Source: an uncultured Pelagibacteraceae bacterium
GTDB lineage: Bacteria; Pseudomonadota; Alphaproteobacteria; Pelagibacterales; Pelagibacteraceae
Assembly: GCA_902514755.1 (NCBI GenBank)
Contig: CABXRY010000003.1
Location: 1 to 64,000, forward strand
Reading direction: 5' to 3'
DNA length: 64,000 nt
Below are positions 30,690 through 41,379 of the stretch, one piece after another. Every line of letters starts with the position of its first letter. Within the stretch, counting starts at the first letter, position 1. The notes under the pieces were generated by a model. That model was not told where the DNA came from and ran no database searches. It worked only from the letters and a program-made list of their open reading frames with translations. The position numbers and the translations under genes are program-made.

Positions 30690-33272
30690 ATGAATCTAGT
30701 CATAGTTGAGAGTCCAGCAAAAGCTAAAACAATAAATAAATATTTGGGTGACAATTACACTGTTTTAGCAAGTTATGGACATATAAGAGATTTGCCATCA
30801 AAAAATGGATCCGTTGATCCTAACCAAAACTTTAAGATGGAATGGGAAGTTGATAGTTTTTCAAAAAAATATTTAAAAGAAATTACAGATGCGGCAAAAG
30901 ACTCATCTAAAATTATTTTGGCAACAGACCCAGATCGTGAAGGAGAAGCAATAGCATGGCATGTAAAAGAGTACTTAAGCGAAAAAAAGCTTTTAAAAGA
31001 TAAAGCAGTTGAAAGAGTAGTCTTTAATGAAATTACAAAAAAAGCAGTCACACATGGTATTGATAACCCAAGACAAATTGAGCCTTTGTTAGTCGATGCT
31101 TATATGGCAAGAAGAGCTCTCGATTATTTGGTTGGCTTTAATATCTCACCTATTCTATGGACAAAATTACCAGGATCAAAGTCAGCTGGTAGGGTACAAT
31201 CTGTAGCTTTAAAGCTTATAACAGAGAGAGAACATGAAATTGAGTCTTTTAATCCAGAGGAATTTTGGACATTAAGTGTTAATTTTCAAGATGAAAAAAA
31301 TAATCTAATTATCGCAAGTATTTCTCAATTAAATGGAAATAAAATAGAAAAATTTTCCTTTAAAAATAAAATCGAAATTAATAAAGCGATAGAAAATATT
31401 AAAGATCAAAAGTTTAATATAAGTGATATTTCCTCAAAAATTATTAGTAGAAATCCATCTGGGCCATTTACGACATCAACTTTACAACAGGTAGCTTCAA
31501 GCAGATTGGGTTTTGGAGCATCAAGAACAATGCAAATTGCTCAAAGATTATATCAAGGTATTGAAATTAATGGAGAGACAATAGGTTTAATTACTTATAT
31601 GAGAACTGATGGAACCAATCTTTCAAAAGATGCTGTTTCTGATTTTAGGGATTTTATTAAAAATCAATACGGAAAAGAATATCTTCCCGAAAACCCATTA
31701 AATTATTCAGGTAAAAAAGCTAAAAATGCCCAAGAGGCTCACGAAGCAATAAGACCTACAGATATAACAAGATCACCAGACTCTGTTAAAAAGTATTTAA
31801 GTACAGACCAACAAAAACTCTACAATTTAATCTGGTCTAGAGCTTTATCATCACAAATGGAAACAGCAAAATTTGATAGGAATACAATTACGATAACTTC
31901 TTCAGATAATAAAACAATATGTAAGTCTAGCGGTTCTGTGCTAAAATTTGATGGTTATTTGAAAGTATTTCCAAGTCTAAGCAAAGATGAGGATGAAACA
32001 ATCCTGCCAGAAATGAAAAAAGGACCAATTAATATTGAGTCACTTTTAGATGAACAACACTTTACACAACCTCCACCAAGATATTCTGAGGCAAGTATTG
32101 TAAAAAAATTAGAAGAGCTTGGAATAGGTCGACCTTCTACATACGCAAGCATCATATCAACTATTGCAAATCGTGGATATGCAGAAATATTAAACAAAAG
32201 GTTTTTTCCAACTGACCGAGGAAAACTAATATCTGCTTTTTTAGAAAAATTATTTTCTAAATATGTTGATTATAATTTTACTGCAGGATTAGAGGATCAA
32301 TTAGATGAGATAACAACAGGTAAAGAAAGCTGGATAAAAGTTTTAGAAATGTTTTGGAAGGATTTTAATAACAATGTTTCAGAGGTGAAAGAGAAAAGAA
32401 CCAGAGAAGTTTTAGATTTATTGAATGACAGTCTAGGAACTTTAATATTTGATAAAGATGCAGATGGAAAAGTTGTAAGAAAATGTCAATTATGTCAAAC
32501 AGGATCTTTGAGTTTGAAAAATAGCTTCAGAGGTGGTGCTTTTATAGGGTGCTCAAACTATCCTGAATGCAAATTTACTAGACCACTTTCTAAAGCAAAA
32601 GCCGCAGCACAAGCTCAATTAGCAGAACCAAAATTTATTGGCAAACATGAAAATGGAAATGATATATTTCTAAAAAATGGAAGGTTTGGCCCTTATTTAC
32701 AATATGAAAAAAGATTAGATGAATTTTTTGAAGAAAAAACAACTAAAAAGAAAAAAAAATCAAAAAAACTTAATGATGTTAATGAACTTTTAAAGAATGT
32801 TTCAATACCTAAAGGTTTAGAGCTTGAAAGTATTGATCTTGAAAAAGCTCAATTTTTATGTTCTTTACCAAAATCACTTGGCATTAATCCTGATAATCAA
32901 AAAGAAATCTTTTTAAATACAGGAAGATTTGGACCCTACTTAAAATGTGAAAATAAATCTGCAAGGATAGAAAATATTGAGGAAATATTCTCAATAGGAT
33001 TAAATAGAGCAGTTACATTAATAGCTGAAGCAAAACCAGGGAGAATGTCTGCCTCAATCATTAAGGATTTAGGAGAACATCCAGAAGATAAAAAACCAGT
33101 AAGGGTAATGAAAGGTCAATATGGGCCCTATATAAAATATAAATCCTTAAACGCCACTATACCTGAAGAAAAAGATCCAACAGAACTTACAATGGAAGAA
33201 GCCTTAATCCTTATAGAAAAAAGAAAAGAATACGACAAGAATAAAAAAAAAAAGAAAAAGAAAAAGAAATGA
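30690..33272 (+). CDS. topA: DNA topoisomerase I
   Basis: 860 aa; MNLVIVESPAKAKTINKYLG; LATDPDREGEAIAWH; ITYMRTDGTNLS; C-terminal poly-Lys. Confidence 0.97.
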   Translation: MNLVIVESPAKAKTINKYLGDNYTVLASYGHIRDLPSKNGSVDPNQNFKMEWEVDSFSKKYLKEITDAAKDSSKIILATDPDREGEAIAWHVKEYLSEKKLLKDKAVERVVFNEITKKAVTHGIDNPRQIEPLLVDAYMARRALDYLVGFNISPILWTKLPGSKSAGRVQSVALKLITEREHEIESFNPEEFWTLSVNFQDEKNNLIIASISQLNGNKIEKFSFKNKIEINKAIENIKDQKFNISDISSKIISRNPSGPFTTSTLQQVASSRLGFGASRTMQIAQRLYQGIEINGETIGLITYMRTDGTNLSKDAVSDFRDFIKNQYGKEYLPENPLNYSGKKAKNAQEAHEAIRPTDITRSPDSVKKYLSTDQQKLYNLIWSRALSSQMETAKFDRNTITITSSDNKTICKSSGSVLKFDGYLKVFPSLSKDEDETILPEMKKGPINIESLLDEQHFTQPPPRYSEASIVKKLEELGIGRPSTYASIISTIANRGYAEILNKRFFPTDRGKLISAFLEKLFSKYVDYNFTAGLEDQLDEITTGKESWIKVLEMFWKDFNNNVSEVKEKRTREVLDLLNDSLGTLIFDKDADGKVVRKCQLCQTGSLSLKNSFRGGAFIGCSNYPECKFTRPLSKAKAAAQAQLAEPKFIGKHENGNDIFLKNGRFGPYLQYEKRLDEFFEEKTTKKKKKSKKLNDVNELLKNVSIPKGLELESIDLEKAQFLCSLPKSLGINPDNQKEIFLNTGRFGPYLKCENKSARIENIEEIFSIGLNRAVTLIAEAKPGRMSASIIKDLGEHPEDKKPVRVMKGQYGPYIKYKSLNATIPEEKDPTELTMEEALILIEKRKEYDKNKKKKKKKKK

Positions 33273-33488
33273 AAATTTTAGGTCCTATATTTTTCATGCT
33301 ATATTTCTTTACTATAACAGTAAAATCAGAAGAAAATAAATGTAGGAATGAAAAAACCTTCAAAGGAATTCATAAAATAATGTACTCATAATATTAAGGA
33401 AAAAACTATTGAAAAAGCCTCTGATTTAAAGAAAAATACATCAAATAAAACAAAAAAGATAAAAATAAAATTAAGCGAAACAAAATAA
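33269..33488 (+). pseudogene. Decayed small secreted Lys-rich protein gene, coupled to topA by ATGA overlap
   Basis: Frame of ATG 33269: MKILGPIFFMLYFFTITVKSEENKCRNEKTFKGIHKIMYS* (signal-peptide-like). A +1 frame read from the A6 tract at 33351-33356 gives PSKEFIK*CTHNIKEKTIEKASDLKKNTSNKTKKIKIKLSETK* ending 33488. Confidence 0.55.
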
Positions 33489-33522
33489 AATAACTGATAA
33501 ATTTAAAAAAAAGGATTTATAA

Positions 33523-33984
33523 ATGAGTTTTGAGGAAAAAATTAAAGAACTGAAAATAGAACTACCAGAAGCAAAAGCTCCAGTTGGCTCTTATGTTGCA
33601 ACAAAAGTTTCTGGTAAATTACTTTATGTTTCTGGACAAATTTCAATGTCTTCAAATGGAGAATTAATTAAAGGAAAAGTTGGTAAAGATCTTACTACAG
33701 AAGAAGCCTACAAAGCTGCAGAAAGATGCGGGTTAAGTATTGTTGCTCAAGTTAAAAAAGCAAGTAAAGGTGACTTATCTAAAGTTAAATCATGTATTAA
33801 GTTAACTGGATTTGTTAATTCAACAGATGATTTCACTGAGCAACCAAAAGTGATTAATGGGGCATCAGACTTAATAGCTTCGATATTTGGTGAAGCAGGA
33901 ATGCATACCAGAGCAGCTGTAAGTACTAACAGTCTTCCATTAGGTGTATCAGTTGAAGTTGATGCTATTTTTGAATTAAACTAA
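33523..33984 (+). CDS. RidA/YjgF-family protein
   Basis: 153 aa; SGKLLYVSGQISMSSNGELIKGKVGKDLTTEEAYKAAERC; VNGASDLIASIFGEAGMHTRAAVSTNSLPLGVSVEV. Confidence 0.93.
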   Translation: MSFEEKIKELKIELPEAKAPVGSYVATKVSGKLLYVSGQISMSSNGELIKGKVGKDLTTEEAYKAAERCGLSIVAQVKKASKGDLSKVKSCIKLTGFVNSTDDFTEQPKVINGASDLIASIFGEAGMHTRAAVSTNSLPLGVSVEVDAIFELN

Positions 33985-33987
33985 TAT

Positions 33988-35286
33988 TTATCTTCCAATA
34001 GAAAAGTAATTAATTTTCTGATTTTTCATTTTTGCTGGAGAATATATATTTCTCATATCAAAAATTTTAAAATTATCTAGTTTTACGAGTTTTTTGAAAT
34101 CTAAAAATCTAAAATCATTCCATTCTGTATGCAAAACTATTAAATCACTTTTTAGACATGCAGAGGAAATATTAGTACAATATCTAACATTCTTTAGTTT
34201 TTTAAATTCATTTTTTTCTCCTGATGGATCGTAATATTTAATTTTAGCATCCTTTTTATTTAGATATTTAATCATTGGAATACTGGAAGCCTCACGCATA
34301 TCATCTGTATTTGGTTTAAAAGTAACACCTAAAAAAGTGACAACTTTATTCTTAAGTTTGTTTTTAAGAATTTTTTCAAGTTTTTTTGTAAGAAGTGCTT
34401 TTCTTTTTTCGTTAGATATGACAACACTATTAACAATAGATAAATCGGTTTTAAATTGCTTAGCAGTATCAATTAAAGCTCGAGTATCTTTTGGAAAGCA
34501 AGATCCACCATAAGCTGGACCAGCTCTTAAAAATCTATCTCCAATACGCTGATCTAAACCCATTCCTAAAGAAATATCTTTAATATCAACACCAACCTTT
34601 TCAGACAAATTGGCTAATTCATTAACAAATGTAATTTTTGTAGCTAAAAATGCATTTGAAGCGTATTTAATTAACTCAGCACCTCTTCTTGAAGTATTAA
34701 AATATCTACTATTCTTTTTTGTTATAGGAGAATAAAGTGACTTTAAAATTCTATTAGCTTTTTTACTTTCTGTGCCAATTATTACTCTATCAGGATATGA
34801 AAAGTCTCTGATAGCTTCACCCTCTCTTAAAAATTCTGGATTAGATACAACATCAACTAATTTTTTATTTTTTAATCTAATTAAAATCTTTTCAATCTTA
34901 TCTCCAGTAGTAATTGGTACTGTAGATTTTGTAATTATAATTTTATATTTTGTTATTATTTTTTTTAATTCATTAGATACTTTAAATATATGTTTTAAAT
35001 CAGCAGAATTACTATTTTTTTTTGTAGGAGTTCCAACACAAATAAAAATAATGTCAGAATTTTTTACAGCTTTTTTTAAATCAGTCGTAAAAATTATTTT
35101 TTTTTGCTTATGATTTTTTTTTAAAATTTCTTCTAAACCAGGCTCATAAATAGGAACTATACCACTATTTAATAAATCTATTTTTTTCTTATCTTTATCT
35201 ACACAATAAACCGTATTTCCTAAGTCAGCAAAACAAACACCACTCACTAATCCTACGTAACCAGTTCCAATCATGCATAGTTTCAT
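33988..35286 (-). CDS. ugd: UDP-glucose 6-dehydrogenase
   Basis: 432 aa; MIGTGYVGLVSGVCFADLGNTVYCVD; GPAYGGSCFPKDTRAL. Confidence 0.94.
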   Translation of the reverse strand: MKLCMIGTGYVGLVSGVCFADLGNTVYCVDKDKKKIDLLNSGIVPIYEPGLEEILKKNHKQKKIIFTTDLKKAVKNSDIIFICVGTPTKKNSNSADLKHIFKVSNELKKIITKYKIIITKSTVPITTGDKIEKILIRLKNKKLVDVVSNPEFLREGEAIRDFSYPDRVIIGTESKKANRILKSLYSPITKKNSRYFNTSRRGAELIKYASNAFLATKITFVNELANLSEKVGVDIKDISLGMGLDQRIGDRFLRAGPAYGGSCFPKDTRALIDTAKQFKTDLSIVNSVVISNEKRKALLTKKLEKILKNKLKNKVVTFLGVTFKPNTDDMREASSIPMIKYLNKKDAKIKYYDPSGEKNEFKKLKNVRYCTNISSACLKSDLIVLHTEWNDFRFLDFKKLVKLDNFKIFDMRNIYSPAKMKNQKINYFSIGR

Positions 35287-36098
35287 AATTTTGCAATCTC
35301 CTTTGATGAATTAATGTATCCATCCATTGTTCCACAATCTAAATATTTTCCAGTAAAATTATGAGCTATAAATTTTTCTTTATCATCAATTAATAACTGA
35401 ATTGCATCTGTAATGTGTATTTCACCCCCTTTACTTGGTTTCAAATTTTTTAACTTTAGAAAGATTTTTTTGGGTAATATATATCTTCCAATAACTGCTT
35501 TATTGGAAGGTGCATCATTTATTTTAGGTTTTTCAATAACACCTCTAATCAAATAATCATTTGTATTTAATTTTTTATTGAGTTTATAAATTCCCCATCT
35601 TGAAACAGTTTTTTTATTAACACTCATACTTGCCATTACTGAGGATTTAAATTTTTTATGGGTTTGAATCATAGATTTCGAACAGTTTTTTTTAATTATA
35701 AGATCATCTGGTAATAACATTAAGAAATATTTATCTTTAATATATTTTTTAGTTTTTAAAACTGCATCACCTGTTCCTTTTGGATCATTTTGATATACAA
35801 ATTTTATCATTTTTCTGTATTTCAAAATTTTTTGATATTCTTTTTTTATTTTTGGGTCATTCTTCCTTTTAATCAAATCTTTATAAAATTTATCATTGTA
35901 AAAATATTTTTTAATCATCATCTTTCTTTTTGATATAATGAAGATTATTTGTTTGATACCTGCATCGATGCATTCATTTATTATATATTCTAGCCCAGGT
36001 TTCCCATTAATAGGCAAAAGCTCTTTTGCAAATACACTGGTTAAAGGCAACAACCTAGTGCCAAGTCCTGCTAGAGGAATAATAGCTTGTTTAATCAT
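35283..36098 (-). CDS. galU: UTP-glucose-1-phosphate uridylyltransferase
   Basis: 271 aa; AIIPLAGLGTRLLPLTSVFAKELLPINGKPGLEYIINECIDAGI. Confidence 0.94.
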   Translation of the reverse strand: MIKQAIIPLAGLGTRLLPLTSVFAKELLPINGKPGLEYIINECIDAGIKQIIFIISKRKMMIKKYFYNDKFYKDLIKRKNDPKIKKEYQKILKYRKMIKFVYQNDPKGTGDAVLKTKKYIKDKYFLMLLPDDLIIKKNCSKSMIQTHKKFKSSVMASMSVNKKTVSRWGIYKLNKKLNTNDYLIRGVIEKPKINDAPSNKAVIGRYILPKKIFLKLKNLKPSKGGEIHITDAIQLLIDDKEKFIAHNFTGKYLDCGTMDGYINSSKEIAKL

Positions 36099-36132
36099 TT
36101 AAATGTTTTACTTATTAAATATTTTAATACAA

Positions 36133-36948
36133 ATGAAAATTTTATTAAACAATCAAACATTAATCAAAAGATTAAGGCCTTTTAGTGATATTGGGTTTGT
36201 TCCTACTATGGGTGGAATTCATGAAGGTCATATTTCACTAATTAATAAATCAATTAAATCAAACAAGAAAACTATAGTGAGTATATTTGTTAATCCGAAA
36301 CAGTTTAATAATGAAAAAGATTTTAGATCTTATCCTTCGAGTATTAAAAATGATTTAACTATTTTAAAAAGAATTAAAAAGTTAGATTATGTTTATATTC
36401 CTAAATTTAAGGATATTTATGAAAATTATAAAAAATCAAATATAAAAATCGAAAAAAAATACAAAATTCTTTGTGCAAAATCTAGAAAAGGACATTTTGA
36501 AGGCGTATTAGATGTTATGAATAGATTAACAAAACTAATTAAACCTAAAAATATATTTATGGGTCAAAAAGATTTTCAACAACTTTTTTTAGTAAAAAAC
36601 TTTATTGAAAAAAGATTTAATACAAAAATTATAGGATGCAAAACAATAAGAAATAGAAATAAACTAGCCTTATCTTCAAGGAATTTTCTATTTTCAAAAA
36701 AAGAATTAAAAGAAGTTGAAAAAATTTCGAATAAATTTTTAAATTTAAGAATAAAAATCAAAAATATAAAAGAAATAAATAAATTTTTACAAAAATCCAA
36801 AAAAGAAATTGAAAATTTATTTAATATCAAAATTGAATATTTGGAGAATAGAAGTATTATAAATCTATCTAAATCAAACAAATATAAAGGTTCTAGAATA
36901 TTTTTAGCTTATTATTTTAGAGATATCAGATTAATTGATAATTTTTAA
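36133..36948 (+). CDS. panC: Pantoate-beta-alanine ligase (start likely ATG 36133; ORF track from 36103)
   Basis: IGFVPTMGGIHEGHISLINKSIKSNKKTIVSIFVNPKQFNNEKDFRSYP; FMGQKDFQQ. Confidence 0.93.
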   Translation: MKILLNNQTLIKRLRPFSDIGFVPTMGGIHEGHISLINKSIKSNKKTIVSIFVNPKQFNNEKDFRSYPSSIKNDLTILKRIKKLDYVYIPKFKDIYENYKKSNIKIEKKYKILCAKSRKGHFEGVLDVMNRLTKLIKPKNIFMGQKDFQQLFLVKNFIEKRFNTKIIGCKTIRNRNKLALSSRNFLFSKKELKEVEKISNKFLNLRIKIKNIKEINKFLQKSKKEIENLFNIKIEYLENRSIINLSKSNKYKGSRIFLAYYFRDIRLIDNF

Positions 36949-36954
36949 AATTAT
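36938..36954. terminator. 17-nt dyad ATAATTTT-T-AAAATTAT across panC/mgtE stops
   Basis: Perfect 8-bp arms around one base; contains both stop codons. Confidence 0.4.
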
Positions 36955-38324
36955 AAGAAATATGCACCTACACCTAAAAAAGATACAAAGCCTATTACAT
37001 CTGTAATTGTTGTAACAAATACACTTGATGCAATTGCAGGATCAATATTCATATTTTTAAGTGTCACAGGAATTAAAATGCCAAAGAGACCAGCTATTAT
37101 CATGGTTAATATCATTGAAATTGAAATTATTATTGAAAGAGTATTATCTTCAAACCAGATCTGAACAATAAAAGCACTTATGGCTGCAAAAATAATTCCA
37201 TTTAAAATTCCAATAGTAAATTCCTTTAAAACATTAGATGAAAAATTATTTTCTGTTAAATCATTTGTTGCTATTGTCCGAACAGTTACGGCTAAAGTTT
37301 GCATTCCAGCGTTACCACCCATTGAAGCAACTATAGGCATCAAAAATGCTAATACCACCATCTGTTCAATTGTTGCTCCAAATAAACTAATGCACCAAGT
37401 TGCTAAAAAAGCTGTAAATAAATTTAATAAAAGCCAATTAAATCTTCTTTTAGTTTTAGTTATTATTCCATCTGTTATTTCTTCATCACCTACCCCAGCT
37501 AATCTCAAAGCATCCTCTTCAGCTTCTTCTTGTAATACAGTTAAAACATCATCACTCATAATCATTCCAACTAGCTTATTATTTTTATCGACAACTGCAG
37601 CTGAATTTAAATTGTAATTTTCAAATAAATTAGCTACTTCCTCTTTATCCATATCTACTGGTATTAGCAATTGAGATTCCGACATAATCGAGAGCATTTT
37701 CGTGTCTCTTGAAGTGGTTAATACGCGAGAAGAAGGAACTGTACCAATTGGTTTGAATTCTTCATTAATAATAAAGATTTCTAAAAATTCTTCAGGTAGG
37801 TCTTTATTTTCTCTCAAATAGTCAATTGTTTGACCTACAGACCAATTACTAGGTATTGCCGTAAATTCACGCTGCATTATTCTTGCAGCAGTATCTTCTG
37901 GATAACTCAAACTTTCTAATAGAGCGAAACGATCTTTAGGAGGTAATGAACTAAGGATATTATTCTTTTCATCCTCAGGTACATTCTCTAAAATTGATAT
38001 TGCATCATCTGACTCAAGATTAGTTAAAATAGAAACTATTGAGTCTGATGAAAGATAAGTAATAATTTCTGTCTGAATTGACTCATTAAGTTCTACAAAA
38101 ACTTCAGGATCAATTTTAAAGTTATTAAGTTTAATTAAACTCTCTCGATCTGATTGATTTAGATGTTCAATGATATCAGCTGCGTCAGCTGGGTGCATTT
38201 CTTTAAAAGAATTAGTAATAAAAGTAGCATCATTGTTAGCAATTTTAGATGTTACAACTTTTATGTATTCTTTATTAAATTCAAAATTTACTTTTTTATC
38301 TTTTATTTTTTTAACTAAAGACAT
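36951..38324 (-). CDS. mgtE: Magnesium transporter MgtE
   Basis: 457 aa; N-domain repeats, tandem CBS, C-terminal TM domain with MPIVASMGGNAGMQTLAVTVR. Confidence 0.96.
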   Translation of the reverse strand: MSLVKKIKDKKVNFEFNKEYIKVVTSKIANNDATFITNSFKEMHPADAADIIEHLNQSDRESLIKLNNFKIDPEVFVELNESIQTEIITYLSSDSIVSILTNLESDDAISILENVPEDEKNNILSSLPPKDRFALLESLSYPEDTAARIMQREFTAIPSNWSVGQTIDYLRENKDLPEEFLEIFIINEEFKPIGTVPSSRVLTTSRDTKMLSIMSESQLLIPVDMDKEEVANLFENYNLNSAAVVDKNNKLVGMIMSDDVLTVLQEEAEEDALRLAGVGDEEITDGIITKTKRRFNWLLLNLFTAFLATWCISLFGATIEQMVVLAFLMPIVASMGGNAGMQTLAVTVRTIATNDLTENNFSSNVLKEFTIGILNGIIFAAISAFIVQIWFEDNTLSIIISISMILTMIIAGLFGILIPVTLKNMNIDPAIASSVFVTTITDVIGFVSFLGVGAYFL

Positions 38325-38384
38325 AAATCTACCTATAATTTAGATTGGACTATTAATAGATAATTAAGATAATACAATTTATAA

Positions 38385-39002
38385 ATGAATATAGAGATCA
38401 AAAAGTCAATAAAACCAATAAATTATTTTAATGCAATAGATTTATTGGAAAAAAGATTGGAAGATTTATACAAAAATAAGGAGAGGGAACTTATTTGGAT
38501 ATTAGAACATAATGAAATATTTACAGCTGGTACAAGCTACAAAGATAATGAAATTTTAGATAATTCTATAAATTTGATAAAAACTAATCGAGGTGGTAAA
38601 ATAACTTGCCATGCGCCAGGCCAACTTATCTGTTATTTTGTTTTGGATTTAAGAAAAAAAAAAGATATTAGAAAGTTTATTTCTTGTATAGAGAAAACAA
38701 TTATAGAAACTCTTAAAGATTATAAAATAGAAACATTCCCAGACAAAAATAATGTTGGAATTTGGCATAGAAAAAACAAAACAATAAACAAAGTTGCAGC
38801 AATTGGTGTAAGGGTAAAAAAATGGATTGCTTATCATGGGTTTGCAATAAATATAAATAATAATCTTAATCAATATAAAAAAATTATACCATGTGGAATC
38901 AAAGACAAAGGTGTTACGAATTTAATTAGTATTGCAAAAAATGATTATTCTAACTTAGATAATTTATTAATAGAAAAATTTATTTCAAACCTGAAAATCT
39001 AA
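38385..39002 (+). CDS. lipB: Octanoyltransferase LipB
   Basis: 205 aa; [59 protein letters not shown]. Confidence 0.95.
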   Translation: MNIEIKKSIKPINYFNAIDLLEKRLEDLYKNKERELIWILEHNEIFTAGTSYKDNEILDNSINLIKTNRGGKITCHAPGQLICYFVLDLRKKKDIRKFISCIEKTIIETLKDYKIETFPDKNNVGIWHRKNKTINKVAAIGVRVKKWIAYHGFAININNNLNQYKKIIPCGIKDKGVTNLISIAKNDYSNLDNLLIEKFISNLKI

Positions 39003-39897
39003 GTCTTTTTGTCTTTAATAATTTTCTAAAGTAATCTGGTAGTAAAGCTGTGTAAGTATGTTTAACATCTTCAATGATAAATTTAATCTGGTATGAGTGA
39101 AGCATTAAATTTTTATTTAAACCTCTAGAAGAATTAGATAATTTATATTTAATGTCACCAAATATTGGTTGTCCTAAAGCATATAATTGTTTTCTAAGTT
39201 GATGCTTACGACCAGTAATAGGTTTTAATTCAACTAAACTTGCCTCTGAATTTTTATCTAAAACTCTATAAATTGTTTTTGCTTTTTCAATAATTTTTTT
39301 TTCTCCATCATATCGAATAAGATCATCGTCCCACTCTCCAAAATCTTTATTTAGTTCTCCATGACATATAGCTAAATATGTTTTATGAACCTTTCGCAAT
39401 CTAAATAAAGAGGTTAATAATTGTGCAGATTGTCTTGTCTTAGCTATTATGAAAACACCAGAGGTGTCTTTATCTAATCTATGAACTGAATATGGTTTTG
39501 TGCCTTGAAAGATTTCACTCTTAGCAAAAATATCTACTAAATTCTTTTTTGATTTAGTTCCACCTTGCACAGAGATACCTGAGTATTTATTTAATACTAC
39601 AAAATTTTCGTTATTATCTATAATTTGATCTTCATTAGATTTAATAATTTCTTTTGAAGGTTCAAATTTTATTTTCTTTTGAATTATATTTTCTTTAAAA
39701 TCTAAATTAAAAAAACTAACAATATCATTAGTTTTAACTTTAGTTGAACTTTTGATCTTTTTTTTATTAATCTTTATTTTTCCAGACCTTAAATATTTTT
39801 CAATTAATCCTTGTGGAATTTTACCAATTTTTAATCTTGTCCAACGGTCAATACGCATATCATTACACGTTGAATCAACGGTATATGACTTTTTCAT
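38980..39897 (-). CDS. RluC/RluD-family 23S rRNA pseudouridine synthase
   Basis: 305 aa; S4 domain then [13 protein letters not shown]...[19 protein letters not shown]. Confidence 0.93.
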   Translation of the reverse strand: MKKSYTVDSTCNDMRIDRWTRLKIGKIPQGLIEKYLRSGKIKINKKKIKSSTKVKTNDIVSFFNLDFKENIIQKKIKFEPSKEIIKSNEDQIIDNNENFVVLNKYSGISVQGGTKSKKNLVDIFAKSEIFQGTKPYSVHRLDKDTSGVFIIAKTRQSAQLLTSLFRLRKVHKTYLAICHGELNKDFGEWDDDLIRYDGEKKIIEKAKTIYRVLDKNSEASLVELKPITGRKHQLRKQLYALGQPIFGDIKYKLSNSSRGLNKNLMLHSYQIKFIIEDVKHTYTALLPDYFRKLLKTKRLRFSGLK

Positions 39898-39907
39898 GAT
39901 TTAAAGA

Positions 39908-40351
39908 TTATGCTGTTACTTGCTTCTTTTCTTCAGCTTTTTGTGTTTCTTTATGAGTATCTTTTTTTGGCTTATCTACTCTTCTAGCCTCAACATCTCT
40001 ATCAACAAATTCTATTATTGCCATAGGTGCATTATCGCCATATCTAAATCCAGCTTTAATAATTCTTGTGTATCCACCATTTCTTTTTTCATATCTTTTT
40101 GAAAGTGTTTTTTTTACTTTATTTGCAGATTTTATATCTTGAAGTTGAGATACTAGCAATTTTGTTGTTTGTAAGGTTTCTTTCTTACCTAATGAAATAA
40201 TTTTATCTGCTTGCGGTTTTAAAAATTTCGCTTTTGGCAAAGTAGTTTTAATCTGCTCATATTTAATTAAAGAATTTAACATATTCTTTAAAAGAGCTTT
40301 TCTATGTTCAGAAGTTCTATTTAACTTCTTATTTGCCATTCCGTGTCTCAT
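39908..40351 (-). CDS. rplQ: 50S ribosomal protein L17
   Basis: [29 protein letters not shown]. Confidence 0.97.
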   Translation of the reverse strand: MRHGMANKKLNRTSEHRKALLKNMLNSLIKYEQIKTTLPKAKFLKPQADKIISLGKKETLQTTKLLVSQLQDIKSANKVKKTLSKRYEKRNGGYTRIIKAGFRYGDNAPMAIIEFVDRDVEARRVDKPKKDTHKETQKAEEKKQVTA

Positions 40352-41379
40352 TAAATGGCTTCCTCTAATTTTTTAGACATTTCTGCTATATTGTCTGGTG
40401 GCCAATTTGGTATTTCCATACCAAGGTAAAGTGACATGCCGGTTAGCACCTCTTTTATTTCATTTAAAGATTTTCTACCAAAATTTGGCGTTCTTAACAT
40501 TTCCCCTTCGGATTTTTGCACCAAATCACCAATATAAATTATATTGTCATTTTTAAGACAATTCATAGATCTTACGGATAACTCAAGTTCATCAACTTTT
40601 CTCAATAAGTTTTTATTAAATTCAGGTTCTGTCGAAACTTCTTTAACTGGTGCTTCTACAGGTTCATCAAAGTTAACAAACATTTTTAATTGATCTTGAA
40701 AAATTCTTGCTGAATAAGCTACCGCATCTTCCGCAGAAATTGCTCCATTAGTTTCAACTTCCATAGTTAATTTATCATAGTCTAATGCTTTACCTTCTCT
40801 TGCAGTGCTTATTGAGTATGAAACTTTTTTAACTGGGCTATATAATGAATCTATCGCAATCAGTCCTAGCGGTGGTTCTTCTGGTTTATTTAAATCTGCA
40901 GGGACGTATCCTTTTCCAGTATTAACATTCATTTCCATATGAAAATTGGTATTTTCATCAAGGTTGCATATAACTAAATCAGGATTTAGAATTTCAACAT
41001 CAGCTACAGGAGCTATATCAGAAGCTTTAATTTCACCTGGTCCTTTTGCATCTAAAACTAATTTTTTAGTGCCTTCTGAATTTGATTTTAAAGCTAAAGA
41101 TTTCACGTTTAATACTATGTCAGTTACATCTTCTCTAACTCCTTTGATTGAAGTAAACTCATGTAAAACTCCATCAATTTGAATTGAGGTAACAGCTGCA
41201 CCTCTGATTGATGATAACAAAATTCTTCTAAGTGAATTACCTAAAGTTAATCCGTAACCTTTCTCTAATGGCTCTGCGATTATTTTTGCATGAGTTAAAT
41301 CATCACTAATTTGTACATCTAATTTTGATGGTTTAATTAACGACTTCCAATTTTTTACATTTACATTTTCGACTTCCAT
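40351..41379 (-). CDS. rpoA: RNA polymerase subunit alpha
   Basis: 342 aa; [40 protein letters not shown]. Confidence 0.98.
   Translation of the reverse strand: MEVENVNVKNWKSLIKPSKLDVQISDDLTHAKIIAEPLEKGYGLTLGNSLRRILLSSIRGAAVTSIQIDGVLHEFTSIKGVREDVTDIVLNVKSLALKSNSEGTKKLVLDAKGPGEIKASDIAPVADVEILNPDLVICNLDENTNFHMEMNVNTGKGYVPADLNKPEEPPLGLIAIDSLYSPVKKVSYSISTAREGKALDYDKLTMEVETNGAISAEDAVAYSARIFQDQLKMFVNFDEPVEAPVKEVSTEPEFNKNLLRKVDELELSVRSMNCLKNDNIIYIGDLVQKSEGEMLRTPNFGRKSLNEIKEVLTGMSLYLGMEIPNWPPDNIAEMSKKLEEAI

Noticed and set aside
34772-35113. 113-aa plus-strand ORF inside ugd
   Set aside because: Antisense artefact of low-GC coding sequence; no domain recognised.
36576-36881. 101-aa minus-strand ORF inside panC
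   Set aside because: Antisense artefact; Phe/Leu-rich complement of Lys-rich coding.
37180-37617. 145-aa plus-strand ORF inside mgtE
   Set aside because: Long but fully antisense to mgtE TM coding region; no recognisable family.
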